Shown piece after piece: positions 32,050 to 40,055 of a DNA stretch of 64,000 bases. Source of the DNA: Kiritimatiellia bacterium (lineage in GTDB: Bacteria; Verrucomicrobiota; Kiritimatiellia; RFP12; UBA1067); NCBI GenBank assembly GCA_017405115.1, contig JAFRBA010000118.1:62001-126000 (forward strand), written 5' to 3'. Within the stretch, counting starts at the first letter, position 1; the number at the start of each line of letters is the position of its first letter. A program made the position numbers and the translations under genes. The notes under the pieces were generated by a model. That model was not told the origin of the DNA. It did no database searches and saw only the letters and a program-made list of their open reading frames with translations.

Positions 32050-32213
32050 TTGCAGTGATCGAACAGGAAAGTGATTCGCCAAAGATTCCGTTTGTCGTGA
32101 AGAATGGCATGATGTTTTTCAACTGCACGCAGGATACGATAGACCGAGCTGTCGAGAACGAAAACCGCAGGAAGGCGTATCTCAGGATAGGAGAATGGGA
32201 GAACATTCCATGA
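32046..32213 (+). CDS. small protein, 55 aa
   Basis: A compact peptide with two strands and a charged helix (RAVENENRRKAYLR). Both ends overlap neighbours as ATGA, which supports translation. Confidence 0.5.
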   Translation: MIAVIEQESDSPKIPFVVKNGMMFFNCTQDTIDRAVENENRRKAYLRIGEWENIP

Positions 32214-32509
32214 TCCAGATCGTGATGAAACCTGACTATGACGTAAAGCCGGAGAACAAGGAGAACTGCTACAAATGCCTGTTCAACGGAGAGGACGTCG
32301 GACTTCGCGTGTGGGGCCAGAGGGCCTCTCACGCGGAGGAGAAGATGATGGTCATCTTCAGGGAGCAGCTGAAGGGAAAGGTTGTTGACTACGACCTAGA
32401 AGCGTACATGAAAAGCAAGGGCGTTCAAGCGGAAGGCGCGCAAGACGCCCCCTGCGAGAAGAAAGGACGGGAAGCGCCACTTCTGCCGGGAATGGAAGGG
32501 TCCGGCTGA
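32210..32509 (+). CDS. hypothetical protein, 99 aa
   Basis: ATG 32210 is chosen over ATG 32195 because it forms the usual ATGA junction with the preceding stop. Strand-rich N-terminal half with CYKCL, flexible C-terminal tail. Function unknown. Confidence 0.55.
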   Translation: MIQIVMKPDYDVKPENKENCYKCLFNGEDVGLRVWGQRASHAEEKMMVIFREQLKGKVVDYDLEAYMKSKGVQAEGAQDAPCEKKGREAPLLPGMEGSG

Positions 32510-32796
32510 TGACTGCAGAAGAGGCTAGGGAGAAGTACGAGGAAAGGTTCTGGTCGGTCTTTGGAGACCTCGGCGAGGCTGCCTCGCTGATGTCAATTAG
32601 GTCGTGCGCAGGAATCTGTGAACGCATGCAGAACAACATGACTCGTCTGTTGGACGAAATAGCGAACGATGGGTTCTATATTGAGCTGTTCAGGTCACAT
32701 CTTCCGTTGTCTGCGTGGGGTATTGCATTCATCCCAATATCTGAACTCATGTTGAAAACGATCAGAAAAAAGTACAAGGAAAAATACGAAGAATAG
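32509..32796 (+). CDS. hypothetical helical protein, 95 aa
   Basis: A helical protein with a mildly hydrophobic C-terminal segment (LSAWGIAFIPISELML) before a basic tail; it may touch a membrane. It starts one base inside the preceding stop. Confidence 0.5.
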   Translation: MTAEEAREKYEERFWSVFGDLGEAASLMSIRSCAGICERMQNNMTRLLDEIANDGFYIELFRSHLPLSAWGIAFIPISELMLKTIRKKYKEKYEE

Positions 32797-32822
32797 CCAT
32801 TACTAAAGAAGGAGAGCGAAAA

Positions 32823-34665
32823 ATGATCAAGGAAGAGATCGACCAGGTGCACATCGAGCACCGAAGCGAGGCGAAGTACTGGAACATCACGATGTTCGTG
32901 GTCCCGCGTCCCGGAAACAGCGGAAAGGTCCCGTGCTACGCCGATCTCGTCGAGGCTGCGGAGGACGTCCTGAGAAAGGCCAAGGGCCTCGGCAGGGAGT
33001 GGTATGCCAGAAACGCCGAGGTGATGGCATGGTCGGACAACACCAAACGAGGGGTTCTTGATGAGCCCCGTCGCTAAGTGATTAGTGACGAAAAAAAGAA
33101 AGTGAATTGCTGGAACACCTAAGGGCATATGCCTATGGCAATCAGCAGCCGAGCTCGGCGTGGAGAGAAACCCCTATCCGAGAAGGTTCAACGACTATCC
33201 CGCAAGGGAGTAGGCGCAAGCGCGTCGAAGTGCTCCATCTTGGGAACAAGATGATGATATAGTCTGTGCTCTGGGGAAACTCAGAGATGTCCCGGTTGAC
33301 CGCCGGTTGAACTGCATGGGCGTAGCGAACCCGTGTGAACATAAGCATGGTCGAATGACACAAGAAAATCCTAACGAGCCACTTGACGTAATTGGGCAAA
33401 TACCCTATAATATGTCTCGTGATTCGATCTCACCAGATTAGGCTCTATCCCAACAGGGAGCAGCGCGTAATGCTTGCCAAGACGGCAGGCACAGCACGCT
33501 ACTGCTACAACTGGGGTCTGGCCAAATGGAATGAGATGTACAAGAATGGTGAAAGCTGCAGCACGTGCGAGCTGTCGAGGCTTTGGACGAAGGAGCGCCC
33601 AGAATGGTCGAAAGAGGTTTCGAGATGTCCGCAGACAAGGTCATTCATGATTCTCGGAGCGGCATTCGCGAATTTCTTCAAGAAAAGAACGAAGCATCCT
33701 TCCTTCCACAAGAAGGGGCGCAGGGACTCGTTCTACATTGACACTACAAAGGGCTGGCTCAAGGGCGAAATGCGCATACACCTCCCTAACATAGGCGATG
33801 TGCGCATGGCCGAGAAGCTGCGTTTCTACGGAAAGATCCAGAGATTCGTGGTGTCTAAGGAGGCTGACAAGTGGTACGTGTCGATATCCGTTGAAATGCC
33901 AGACAAGGAATCTGAAGAGAATGCGTCCGTGGTCGGAATAGACGTGGGCTCCAAGCACTGGGCCGTGTCTTCAGACGGAGACGTCCTCGACAGACCGAAG
34001 TCGATCCCTAAGCTGGAGAAGAGGCTGAAGCATGCCCAGAGAAACCTGAGCAGAAAGCGGAGGGCATCCAGGAACAGGGCGAAGGCAAGGATGCGGGTTG
34101 CAAGACTTCACCAAAGGATTCGGAACGTAAAGAGAGAAGCGGTGCACAAGTTCACAACCACGATCGCCAAAAACCACGGCGTCGTGTGCTGCGAGAACCT
34201 GTGCGTCAAGGGAATGGGAAAATCGGTCAAGTCAATACGCAAGGCCGTGCATAACAGCTGCATGGCCGAGCTGCGTATGATGCTGTCGTACAAGGCGGCG
34301 CACTACGTGGAGATAGACCGGTTCTGCCCGTCGAGCAAGAGGTGCTCGAAGTGTGGTAACGTAAAGGATGATCTCGGACTGTCCGAAAGGACATACCGAT
34401 GCGAGGCCTGCGGAAACGTGCTTGACCGCGATCTGAACGCTGCTCTCAACATTCGTGACGAAGGATTCAGGATTTTCACCGAGGGTCACTCGGAAAGTGC
34501 CTGTGGAGGGCGTTGAAGCGACCAGTGGCTAGCCGCTGGAAGTGGAGCGTCCGTTGAAGCAGGAAGTGTCATTTGACATGTGACAGGCTCACGCCGAACA
34601 GGTTCCGCGTGACGCTCGACATGATCACCAAGGCGATGGAGGACAACGCCGATGCAGACGAATGA
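32823..34665 (+). CDS. hypothetical protein split by intron 2 (spliced 32823-33055 + 34587-34665)
   Basis: Unspliced, the frame stops at 33075-33077 inside the intron. Joining U33055 to G34587 gives a 103-residue protein reading ...NTKRGV-LTPNRFRVTLDM and ending at TGA 34663-34665, which overlaps the next gene. The exon lengths sum to 312, a multiple of three. The protein starts with a charged strand region (MIKEEIDQVHIEHRSEAK) and ends in an acidic tail. No family is recognised. AAGGAG precedes the ATG. Confidence 0.7.
33056..33382 (+). ncRNA. group I ribozyme core, copy 2
   Basis: The core sequence from 33096 follows copy 1 closely. P7 is GACUA (33193-33197) with UAGUC (33260-33264), all Watson-Crick. 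Stems that differ from copy 1 but keep pairing include GCGC/GCGC near 33212-33222, CAUCUU/AAGAUG near 33235-33254 and CUCUG/CAGAG near 33270-33286. This covariation is strong evidence for a folded RNA. Confidence 0.85.
33383..33411 (+). promoter_or_regulatory. internal promoter of tnpB copy 2
   Basis: TTGACG (33383-33388), 17 bases, TATAAT (33406-33411): nearly perfect sigma70 consensus. The GTG of tnpB begins seven bases after the -10 box. Confidence 0.8.
33419..34516 (+). CDS. tnpB: TnpB, RNA-guided nuclease of IS200/IS605 type, copy 2
   Basis: The 365-residue protein keeps the RuvC Asp (VGIDVGSKHW), Glu (VCCENLCV) and Asp (DRDLNAALNI) and the zinc finger (CSKCGN ... CEACGN). From about residue 150 to the end it is nearly the same as copy 1. 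The N-terminal part differs more (for example CSTCELSRLW against CDQYLLSRLW), as expected if target-motif recognition has changed. The GTG start and leaderless geometry match copy 1. Confidence 0.9.
   Translation: MIRSHQIRLYPNREQRVMLAKTAGTARYCYNWGLAKWNEMYKNGESCSTCELSRLWTKERPEWSKEVSRCPQTRSFMILGAAFANFFKKRTKHPSFHKKGRRDSFYIDTTKGWLKGEMRIHLPNIGDVRMAEKLRFYGKIQRFVVSKEADKWYVSISVEMPDKESEENASVVGIDVGSKHWAVSSDGDVLDRPKSIPKLEKRLKHAQRNLSRKRRASRNRAKARMRVARLHQRIRNVKREAVHKFTTTIAKNHGVVCCENLCVKGMGKSVKSIRKAVHNSCMAELRMMLSYKAAHYVEIDRFCPSSKRCSKCGNVKDDLGLSERTYRCEACGNVLDRDLNAALNIRDEGFRIFTEGHSESACGGR
34460..34606 (+). ncRNA. putative omega RNA with guide, copy 2
   Basis: Hairpin CCAGTGGC/GCCGCTGG (34522-34539) replaces CTGGGGCC/GGCCCCAG of copy 1, a compensated change. 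The terminal TGTCA/TGACA hairpin is identical. The first 16-20 bases of exon 2 (from 34587) would be the guide. The 5' limit is approximate. Confidence 0.55.
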
Positions 34666-34969
34666 CCGCATGTACCCACAGTGCAGGTGCGCACGGTTCG
34701 GCCAGTCGCGGTTCGAGCCGGTCAAGCGCACCGCGCTTGACGGAAAGGTGTGGTGGTGCCTGTACGACCGCCGCAAGAACGAGTACGTCGCGTGGTACAA
34801 GAAGAAGATGCGCCGGCATGTTCTTGTGCAGCTGGTCATCGACTTCAAGCACGGTCGGCTTCCGTACGACCCCGACCCAGGGTTCAGCAAGAAGTGGCTG
34901 ATGGGGCGAACCGCGCCAGAGATAGCATATCTCGTAGACCATAGGAGGCTAAAAGATGAGACAGACTGA
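34652..34969 (+). CDS. hypothetical basic protein, 105 aa
   Basis: Begins with CRC and has a Trp/Tyr-rich middle (VWWCLYDRRKNEYVAWYKKK). Basic overall. The ATG lies in the end of the split gene. Function unknown. Confidence 0.55.
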   Translation: MQTNDRMYPQCRCARFGQSRFEPVKRTALDGKVWWCLYDRRKNEYVAWYKKKMRRHVLVQLVIDFKHGRLPYDPDPGFSKKWLMGRTAPEIAYLVDHRRLKDETD

Positions 34970-35519
34970 CTTGAAAAACGTCACTGGAAAGATGCTCAAG
35001 GATTGGTGGGAGTGGCTGGTCCGCGAGCAGGAAGGCTGCTGCTCCGTCAACTTCGCGAGTACAGAGAAGTACCGGTACTGCGTCTGCATGGGATGGCGTT
35101 CGGGATTTGGCCCGGCGTCCGAGGAGCGGTGGCGGGGCAAGGACGGGAAGTGGCATCAGGCGTTCTGCCCTCCCGTCGACCCGAAGGAGGCGGATAAAGG
35201 CTGGCGCATCTGCTTGAAGATCGGCCGGCAAACGCACAACAACATCATGCAGTGCGACTACGACATCGACTTCGAGATGCCGTACGTCACTGCATACATG
35301 GCGGCATCCGACGCGGAGCTCGTCGAGGGCGACGTGGACGATACTGACGAAGACATAGTCCTCAAGTGGGGCAAGGTCGTCACAAAGGGCAGGAACGGGC
35401 ACATCGAGTCGATGAGGCTAGGGGCCCCCGTCGGCTACCGCTCGTGGGATGACTTCTCCAAGTACGTGAGAAAGATAGCGCGCCGCGTGTGGCGCGACTG
35501 GAAAGACCATGACGACTGA
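34956..35519 (+). CDS. hypothetical protein, 187 aa
   Basis: An alpha/beta protein with a WWEWLVREQEGCCSVNF start, several Trp, and an acidic loop (GDVDDTDED). The C-terminus is basic. AGGAGG precedes the ATG. No family is recognised. Confidence 0.6.
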   Translation: MRQTDLKNVTGKMLKDWWEWLVREQEGCCSVNFASTEKYRYCVCMGWRSGFGPASEERWRGKDGKWHQAFCPPVDPKEADKGWRICLKIGRQTHNNIMQCDYDIDFEMPYVTAYMAASDAELVEGDVDDTDEDIVLKWGKVVTKGRNGHIESMRLGAPVGYRSWDDFSKYVRKIARRVWRDWKDHDD

Positions 35520-35530
35520 AAGGATGAGAA

Positions 35531-35878
35531 ATGGAAGTGAATGAAGTGTTCTTGCTTGAAGAGACATACAAGGACGGAGATCCGGAAGTCGTAGGCGCCT
35601 ATGATTCGATGCGCGCGATGATAAACGGATTGGCCAACCGAATCGCTGACGACTGCATTTTGGAAGTATTCGGCGTAAACGGAAAGGTCAGCGACAAGGC
35701 GCTCAAGGCGATAAAGGAGACTGCGAGGTCATGCGCGACCATGATACCGTCCATACTCCACTGCGACTTCGCCGACGACGAGTGCCGGCGCGGGAAGACA
35801 GTTTACGGATACAGCCAACTTCCTGTCGAGGGAGAGGCGCAGTCCGACGATGACGAGATGGAGGATGAAGATGGCTAA
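35531..35878 (+). CDS. hypothetical protein, 115 aa
   Basis: Alpha/beta N-terminal half and a strongly acidic tail (SDDDEMEDEDG). AAAGGATGAG precedes the ATG. Function unknown. Confidence 0.55.
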   Translation: MEVNEVFLLEETYKDGDPEVVGAYDSMRAMINGLANRIADDCILEVFGVNGKVSDKALKAIKETARSCATMIPSILHCDFADDECRRGKTVYGYSQLPVEGEAQSDDDEMEDEDG

Positions 35879-36158
35879 GTTCAAGATGAAGCTGTCTTTT
35901 GTGGCCGTCGTTGATATTGACGCGCCAGACGAGCATGAAGCGTTTCGGCGAGCGGGAGACATCATTGATGCCCACAGCGTCTACGCCGACGACGAGCTGG
36001 ACGTAATGCATGACGAGGCTTACTGCGCAGGAGGGACCGGAGACGATCCGCCGCTCAAGAAGAAGCGTGCGTATACGATGAGAAACACTGACTTCGAGCC
36101 GCAAGAACCGCTTCTTGTCGTCAGAGAAGAACCAGAAAACGGAGGAAGAGAAGCATGA
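35871..36158 (+). CDS. small beta-alpha protein, 95 aa
   Basis: KFKMKLSFVAVVDIDAPDEHEAFRRAGDII repeats the strand-strand-helix layout of the 65-residue gene at 8743. A disordered tail follows. GGAGGATGAAG lies before the ATG. Confidence 0.55.
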   Translation: MAKFKMKLSFVAVVDIDAPDEHEAFRRAGDIIDAHSVYADDELDVMHDEAYCAGGTGDDPPLKKKRAYTMRNTDFEPQEPLLVVREEPENGGREA

Positions 36159-36559
36159 AGGTGTACACGTTGGTAGAGTCGGAAGAGTCGTTCGCCGAAC
36201 CGTATTCGTTGAAGGCCATCCGGAGTTTCAGGTTTTTGCCGAATGCAAGGTACGCTCTCGCAAACGAGATCATGATGAGGGCGCAGAAAGACATCCTGTT
36301 CTCAATGACGCTGTGGCATGACGAAAACCACGGGGATGAGTTCAGGAAATTCGTCTTGGACAAGACAGGAATGGAGGATGTCGAGTCGTACTTCAACAGG
36401 GACAATGACAATTCAGATTTTCCGGAAGACCTGAAGAGAGCGGTCCTCTCGTACGTCCTTGAGAATGCAGAAGGCGAGGAGGCGTATCATATATTCGCGT
36501 CAATACTGAATGACCAGACTTACCACTTCGACATCGTTGAAAGCGAACTGGGAGTATGA
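36155..36559 (+). CDS. member 1 of a three-gene paralogous array, 134 aa
   Basis: Contains NARYALANEI and, further on, LWHDENHGDEFRKFVLDKTG; the next gene has RPDIRYALMHDENHPNLAEELEQKTG. The shared HDENH and (D/Q)KTG parts indicate descent from one ancestor. Function unknown. Coupled to both neighbours by overlaps. Confidence 0.6.
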   Translation: MKVYTLVESEESFAEPYSLKAIRSFRFLPNARYALANEIMMRAQKDILFSMTLWHDENHGDEFRKFVLDKTGMEDVESYFNRDNDNSDFPEDLKRAVLSYVLENAEGEEAYHIFASILNDQTYHFDIVESELGV

Positions 36560-36999
36560 GCATGCAAAGAATGATATGGAGCGTGATGTCCATCGACATG
36601 CCAGACGGAGATGAGATTGAAGTCTGCGTGACGAGTAGCGAGCGGAGCAGGCAGGAGGCTGTAGATTCTTGCGCAGAATACATAATCGAAAGGATGGACC
36701 TGCGTCCAGACATCCGATATGCGCTGATGCACGATGAGAACCATCCGAATCTCGCGGAAGAGCTGGAACAAAAGACCGGCGAATCGGCAACGTACCTGAG
36801 AGACCAGTTCTGCTACGACGTCAACGCGTCGTGGGACGTGTCAGATCAGGTCGTAGACGCGTTGAGGGAACTCTTGAAAAGCTCGATATCCGTTGAGGGG
36901 GGTTATGACATGTCTACCGAAATGGAAAGCGACATTGGATCTTCAAGATTCATGTTCCTCGTAGAGGAGAACCCGCTTACGGAGGAAAAAGATGTCTAA
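36556..36999 (+). CDS. member 2 of a three-gene paralogous array, 147 aa
   Basis: Shares the MDLRPDIRYALMHDENHP region with member 1 and the helix-RPD(M/I)R layout with member 3. It begins with strands (IWSVMSIDMPDGDEIEVCV). Function unknown. Confidence 0.6.
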   Translation: MSMQRMIWSVMSIDMPDGDEIEVCVTSSERSRQEAVDSCAEYIIERMDLRPDIRYALMHDENHPNLAEELEQKTGESATYLRDQFCYDVNASWDVSDQVVDALRELLKSSISVEGGYDMSTEMESDIGSSRFMFLVEENPLTEEKDV

Positions 37000-37717
37000 G
37001 AAGAAAAAATTCCTTACGGTATACACGGCGAGCAGCACGGAGAGAGGACCGAAGGGGATCGAATGCCACACGGTGTCCGGGACTTTCCTGACGAGGGGAG
37101 ACGCGATCCGCGAATGCGCGAGGGACATCATGTTCACGGTCGGAGCGCGGCCTGACATGAGGAGACTGTTCTTGCAGGACAAGCGCGTGCGCAAGGCCTT
37201 CAGGGATGGAGGGATGACGGACGAGATGATCGACAACCTCTCAGACGACTCAATGAAGGACGAGGACGCGATCATGGATAAGGTCGCGATCGGCCTCAAG
37301 GAGCTCATTATCGACATCATCGGCGGACAGAGCTGCATGACGTTCGGCTCTGACCTCGTCGAGTTCAGGTTCGACGTTGACGAAAACGACGTCGTCTGCG
37401 CGGACGGTCTTCAGCTGTGGACATGCATCACGTCTGGGACAGACTCCAACAGGCACGACCCTGAGTTCGAGCAGCCATTTCCTGAGGTGTTCTTCTCGGT
37501 AGAGGAGGCCATGGAATGCGCTCTGGAAGATCTTCGTCAGTGCCTTGACGGATACGGACGGGCACAAAAGACGGAGATCTTGCGCGAGGCGAGAGAACAA
37601 CTTGAAAACGACGGCTACTACGAGTTCGACTTGAACGACTCGACGTCTCGCCGGTGGGACATTTGGAGCACGCCGATCGACATCGGCCAGGGATCCGGTA
37701 AGGTCCAGAGGCCATAG
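36992..37717 (+). CDS. member 3 of a three-gene paralogous array, 241 aa
   Basis: The N-terminal half has the array pattern (DAIRECARDIMFTVGARPDMRRLFL). The C-terminal half is an extra acidic alpha/beta region absent from the other two. GGAGG precedes the ATG. Function unknown. Confidence 0.6.
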   Translation: MSKKKKFLTVYTASSTERGPKGIECHTVSGTFLTRGDAIRECARDIMFTVGARPDMRRLFLQDKRVRKAFRDGGMTDEMIDNLSDDSMKDEDAIMDKVAIGLKELIIDIIGGQSCMTFGSDLVEFRFDVDENDVVCADGLQLWTCITSGTDSNRHDPEFEQPFPEVFFSVEEAMECALEDLRQCLDGYGRAQKTEILREAREQLENDGYYEFDLNDSTSRRWDIWSTPIDIGQGSGKVQRP

Positions 37718-37725
37718 GAGGTTTT

Positions 37726-37932
37726 ATGCCGAAGAAAATCCCAAAAGAAGGAATGCGGAGATTCATAGCCACCGTGTACGAGGAATTCTCGGGGGCATAC
37801 GAAATCGAGGCGAAGGACGAGGCTGACGCAAGGAGGATCGTGGAAGAAGGAATTGACGGAGACGACCAAGACTATTGCCCGTCACAAGAAGGTAGCGGAT
37901 ACAGGAGGAAAATCTACATTGACCCAGACTGA
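37726..37932 (+). CDS. small beta-alpha protein, 68 aa
   Basis: RRFIATVYEEFSGAYEIEAKDEADARRIVEEG: strand, strand, helix, as in the small genes at 8743, 21422 and 35871. AGGAGG precedes the ATG. Its end contains the promoter of the tRNA genes. Confidence 0.55.
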   Translation: MPKKIPKEGMRRFIATVYEEFSGAYEIEAKDEADARRIVEEGIDGDDQDYCPSQEGSGYRRKIYIDPD

Positions 37933-37948
37933 TAGTCCGTGGTAAACT
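37919..37948 (+). promoter_or_regulatory. promoter of the tRNA genes
   Basis: TTGACC (37919-37924), an 18-base spacer and TAAACT (37943-37948) put a transcript start about five to seven bases before tRNA-Pro. The -10 box matches four of six consensus bases. Confidence 0.5.
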
Positions 37949-37960
37949 AGAACGAGTTGT

Positions 37961-38037
37961 CGGGGCGTAGCGCAGTCTGGTAGCGCACTTGCCTTGGGCG
38001 CAAGCCGTCGGGGGTTCAAATCCCTCCGCCCCGACCA
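37961..38037 (+). tRNA. tRNA-Pro (anticodon TGG)
   Basis: A 77-base cloverleaf: acceptor CGGGGCG/CGCCCCG, anticodon stem CTTGC/GCAAG with loop CTTGGGC, T arm GGGGGTTCAAATCCCTC, and an encoded CCA. The TGG anticodon reads CCA and, by wobble, other proline codons. Confidence 0.95.
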
Positions 38038-38042
38038 TCTTA

Positions 38043-38120
38043 GGACCCGTAGCTCAGTGGTTTTAGAGCTGGCGGCTCATAACCGCTAGGTCGGGGGTTC
38101 GAATCCCTCCGGGTCCACCA
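38043..38120 (+). tRNA. tRNA-Met (anticodon CAT)
   Basis: A 78-base cloverleaf: acceptor GGACCCG/CGGGTCC, anticodon loop CTCATAA, T arm GGGGGTTCGAATCCCTC, and an encoded CCA. The first acceptor pair is G-C, unlike bacterial initiators, so elongator Met is likely. A CAT tRNA read as Ile after lysidine modification cannot be excluded. Confidence 0.95.
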
Positions 38121-38137
38121 ATCCAAAGGAGACGAAA

Positions 38138-38554
38138 ATGATAGACATCAATCCGGCGTCCATGCTTGGCCTGATGTTCCTGCTCCACTTCTTCGCCGAC
38201 TTCAATCTCCAGATCGGGGCCGGCCTCGACAAATTCAAGCAGAAGAAGTGGTGGAGTGACCAGATACCTAAGAAAATGAAAGAACCTTTCAGGTTCGCAA
38301 TGTGGGAGAGGTACAAGAACGACTATAAGTGCGCGCTTGTGTGTCATGCGCTCTACTGGTCGCTCATCGTGTGCCTTCCGCTCGTTACTGTTGGCGGCGG
38401 AGCCTATGTGATAAACGCCCTGATACAGGGTGCTGTTCACTACGATACAGACAACAAGAAGGCGAACAAGAAGACGCTGAACCTGATCGAAGACCAGATC
38501 GTGCACGCCATACAGATAATTTCCATCTGGGGCGCGTGGATGGTCGCAAGGTGA
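38138..38554 (+). CDS. DUF3307-like membrane protein
   Basis: The 138-residue protein has hydrophobic stretches at 8-22 (LGLMFLLHFFADF), 70-95 and 120-136, with HFFADFNLQ near the start and a late LNLIEDQIVHAIQI. These are typical of DUF3307 membrane proteins, whose role is unknown. AAAGGAG precedes the ATG. It follows the tRNA genes directly. Confidence 0.65.
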   Translation: MIDINPASMLGLMFLLHFFADFNLQIGAGLDKFKQKKWWSDQIPKKMKEPFRFAMWERYKNDYKCALVCHALYWSLIVCLPLVTVGGGAYVINALIQGAVHYDTDNKKANKKTLNLIEDQIVHAIQIISIWGAWMVAR

Positions 38555-38566
38555 AAGGACGAAATA

Positions 38567-39241
38567 ATGGACGAATACGAATACGGGAATCCGATCCCAG
38601 AGAAGTATCGCAACAGACTATTCGACTGGATGGGAGGTGCATATTCGGGTTGTATCGAAGAGCAAAATGCCGGCCTTATGGGGAGGGATCGACATCTCGT
38701 GCGTGAAGGTAGACGGCAAAACAAGCAGTTTGCCATGAGGGACGGCGAGATTCTGGTAATCGCGGATTCGGAAGAGACTTACAGGTTCGAGCCGATTGCT
38801 CCATGCGAGCTTGAGAATCCGCACGTCATTCCGATGAGAACTTGGCTCAAGGACTTCATAGAATGCGAGAACAGGAGGGCCAGCCGAGATGAGGACAGGA
38901 TCGCAAGGGTGTCTTTTGACGGTTGCGAGCTCGACGGGAAGATGAGAATACGTTGGCTCAACGCAAGAGTCACGTGGGATCATTGCTATGGACCGTTCGG
39001 ACAGCTGACGACAGACAAGAGCATAGAGGTCGGAAGGGACATCATGAACGGAACATATGGCATGCATCGCCACGAATTCATACGTGACGACTGGGAGCCA
39101 AACTGTTGCGGTGATCATGGCTATAGGGCGTTCTTCACTAAGGACTTCGACGTGCTGTGGTCTGACGACGGAAGATATGACGAGCCAAGCACCCCGTATT
39201 ACAATAGGATTGAGAGAGTCAAGTGGAATGCTTCCGCGTGA
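38567..39241 (+). CDS. hypothetical protein, 224 aa
   Basis: An acidic alpha/beta protein with several Trp and a CGDHGYRAFF segment. GAAAGGACG lies before the ATG. No family is recognised. Confidence 0.6.
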   Translation: MDEYEYGNPIPEKYRNRLFDWMGGAYSGCIEEQNAGLMGRDRHLVREGRRQNKQFAMRDGEILVIADSEETYRFEPIAPCELENPHVIPMRTWLKDFIECENRRASRDEDRIARVSFDGCELDGKMRIRWLNARVTWDHCYGPFGQLTTDKSIEVGRDIMNGTYGMHRHEFIRDDWEPNCCGDHGYRAFFTKDFDVLWSDDGRYDEPSTPYYNRIERVKWNASA

Positions 39242-39279
39242 AGATAAACAGAAATTCTGCACAAACAGGTGGTTTTGGC

Positions 39280-39585
39280 ATGAAAACCAGGACAAAGAGG
39301 CTTATAAAGGTAGGAAAAACGGATGTTCGTTGCGCGCTCGGGTTCTACTGGTGCGACAACAACAAGATCTATGTCGCAGCGACAAAGGCGGATGTGGACG
39401 AGTGGAAGACCCGCGGATACACAGACGCAGACCTTCATCCGATGGAGGAGCTTGAGGACGCGTACCGCAACAGTTCCGCGTTCAAGTTCATATCGTGGTG
39501 CAAGTGCGGAAGCATCGTGCGACAGGGCGCGCGTCAAGTGACGTTCGACTACAATACGCACAAGGTCGTGCTGAGGATGCGATGA
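39280..39585 (+). CDS. hypothetical protein, 101 aa
   Basis: A basic start (KTRTKRLIK), then an alpha/beta body with CKCGS. Only a weak AGGTGG precedes the ATG, so the start is less sure. Function unknown. Confidence 0.5.
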   Translation: MKTRTKRLIKVGKTDVRCALGFYWCDNNKIYVAATKADVDEWKTRGYTDADLHPMEELEDAYRNSSAFKFISWCKCGSIVRQGARQVTFDYNTHKVVLRMR

Positions 39586-40055
39586 TGTCAGAAAGAAAAG
39601 ACTTCAGCAAGGATCTCTTCGACTACCTGTGGACGAAGCCGCACGACCATTACAGCGACATCGCCGCGGGTGGTCGGAGGGAATACGTGTTCAGAATACC
39701 GAAGAGCGAGGAGAAGAAGTTCCTCGACCTTTACTTGTGCGCTCTGGTCAACGATCCGATTGACTGCTATGCGCCATCCGATTTTCCGTTCGAGGCCGTT
39801 CGCGGCCATGAGGAGATGACAGACGGCGCCTATGGCGCGCAGTTCGCCGGATACGACTTCGACGGTTTTTACGAGTCTGGAGTGAAGTGCGATGTCAAGT
39901 GTCTAAGGTATGTGAGGTTTAGCAGGACTCTGTGGTACATCGACAACTGGCCGGCAGGAAGAGAGCGCGTGTTATGGGACTATCCGAGCGGCGACAAGGC
40001 AGGATACGTCGTGTGCGTAATGGAGGACGAGAATGGACAAGATCAGCAAAAATGA
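39582..40055 (+). CDS. hypothetical protein, 157 aa
   Basis: An alpha/beta protein with an acidic C-terminal end. The start overlaps the preceding stop as ATGA. No homology is recognised. Confidence 0.6.
   Translation: MMSERKDFSKDLFDYLWTKPHDHYSDIAAGGRREYVFRIPKSEEKKFLDLYLCALVNDPIDCYAPSDFPFEAVRGHEEMTDGAYGAQFAGYDFDGFYESGVKCDVKCLRYVRFSRTLWYIDNWPAGRERVLWDYPSGDKAGYVVCVMEDENGQDQQK

Larger units (their letters stand above)
33056..34586 (+). mobile_element. group I intron carrying tnpB (IStron-like), copy 2
   Basis: A 1,531-base element. P1 pairs exon bases GGGGU (33051-33055) with intron GCCCC (33065-33069), with U33055 opposite G33065 in the required U-G pair. P2 follows as GUCGCUAA/UUAGUGAC with a GUGA loop (33070-33089). 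The 3' end is after G34586; the sequence shared with copy 1 stops here. UGA at 33062-33064 can pair with exon 2 UCA, a short P10 candidate. P7 is fully paired, so this copy looks active. Confidence 0.85.
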
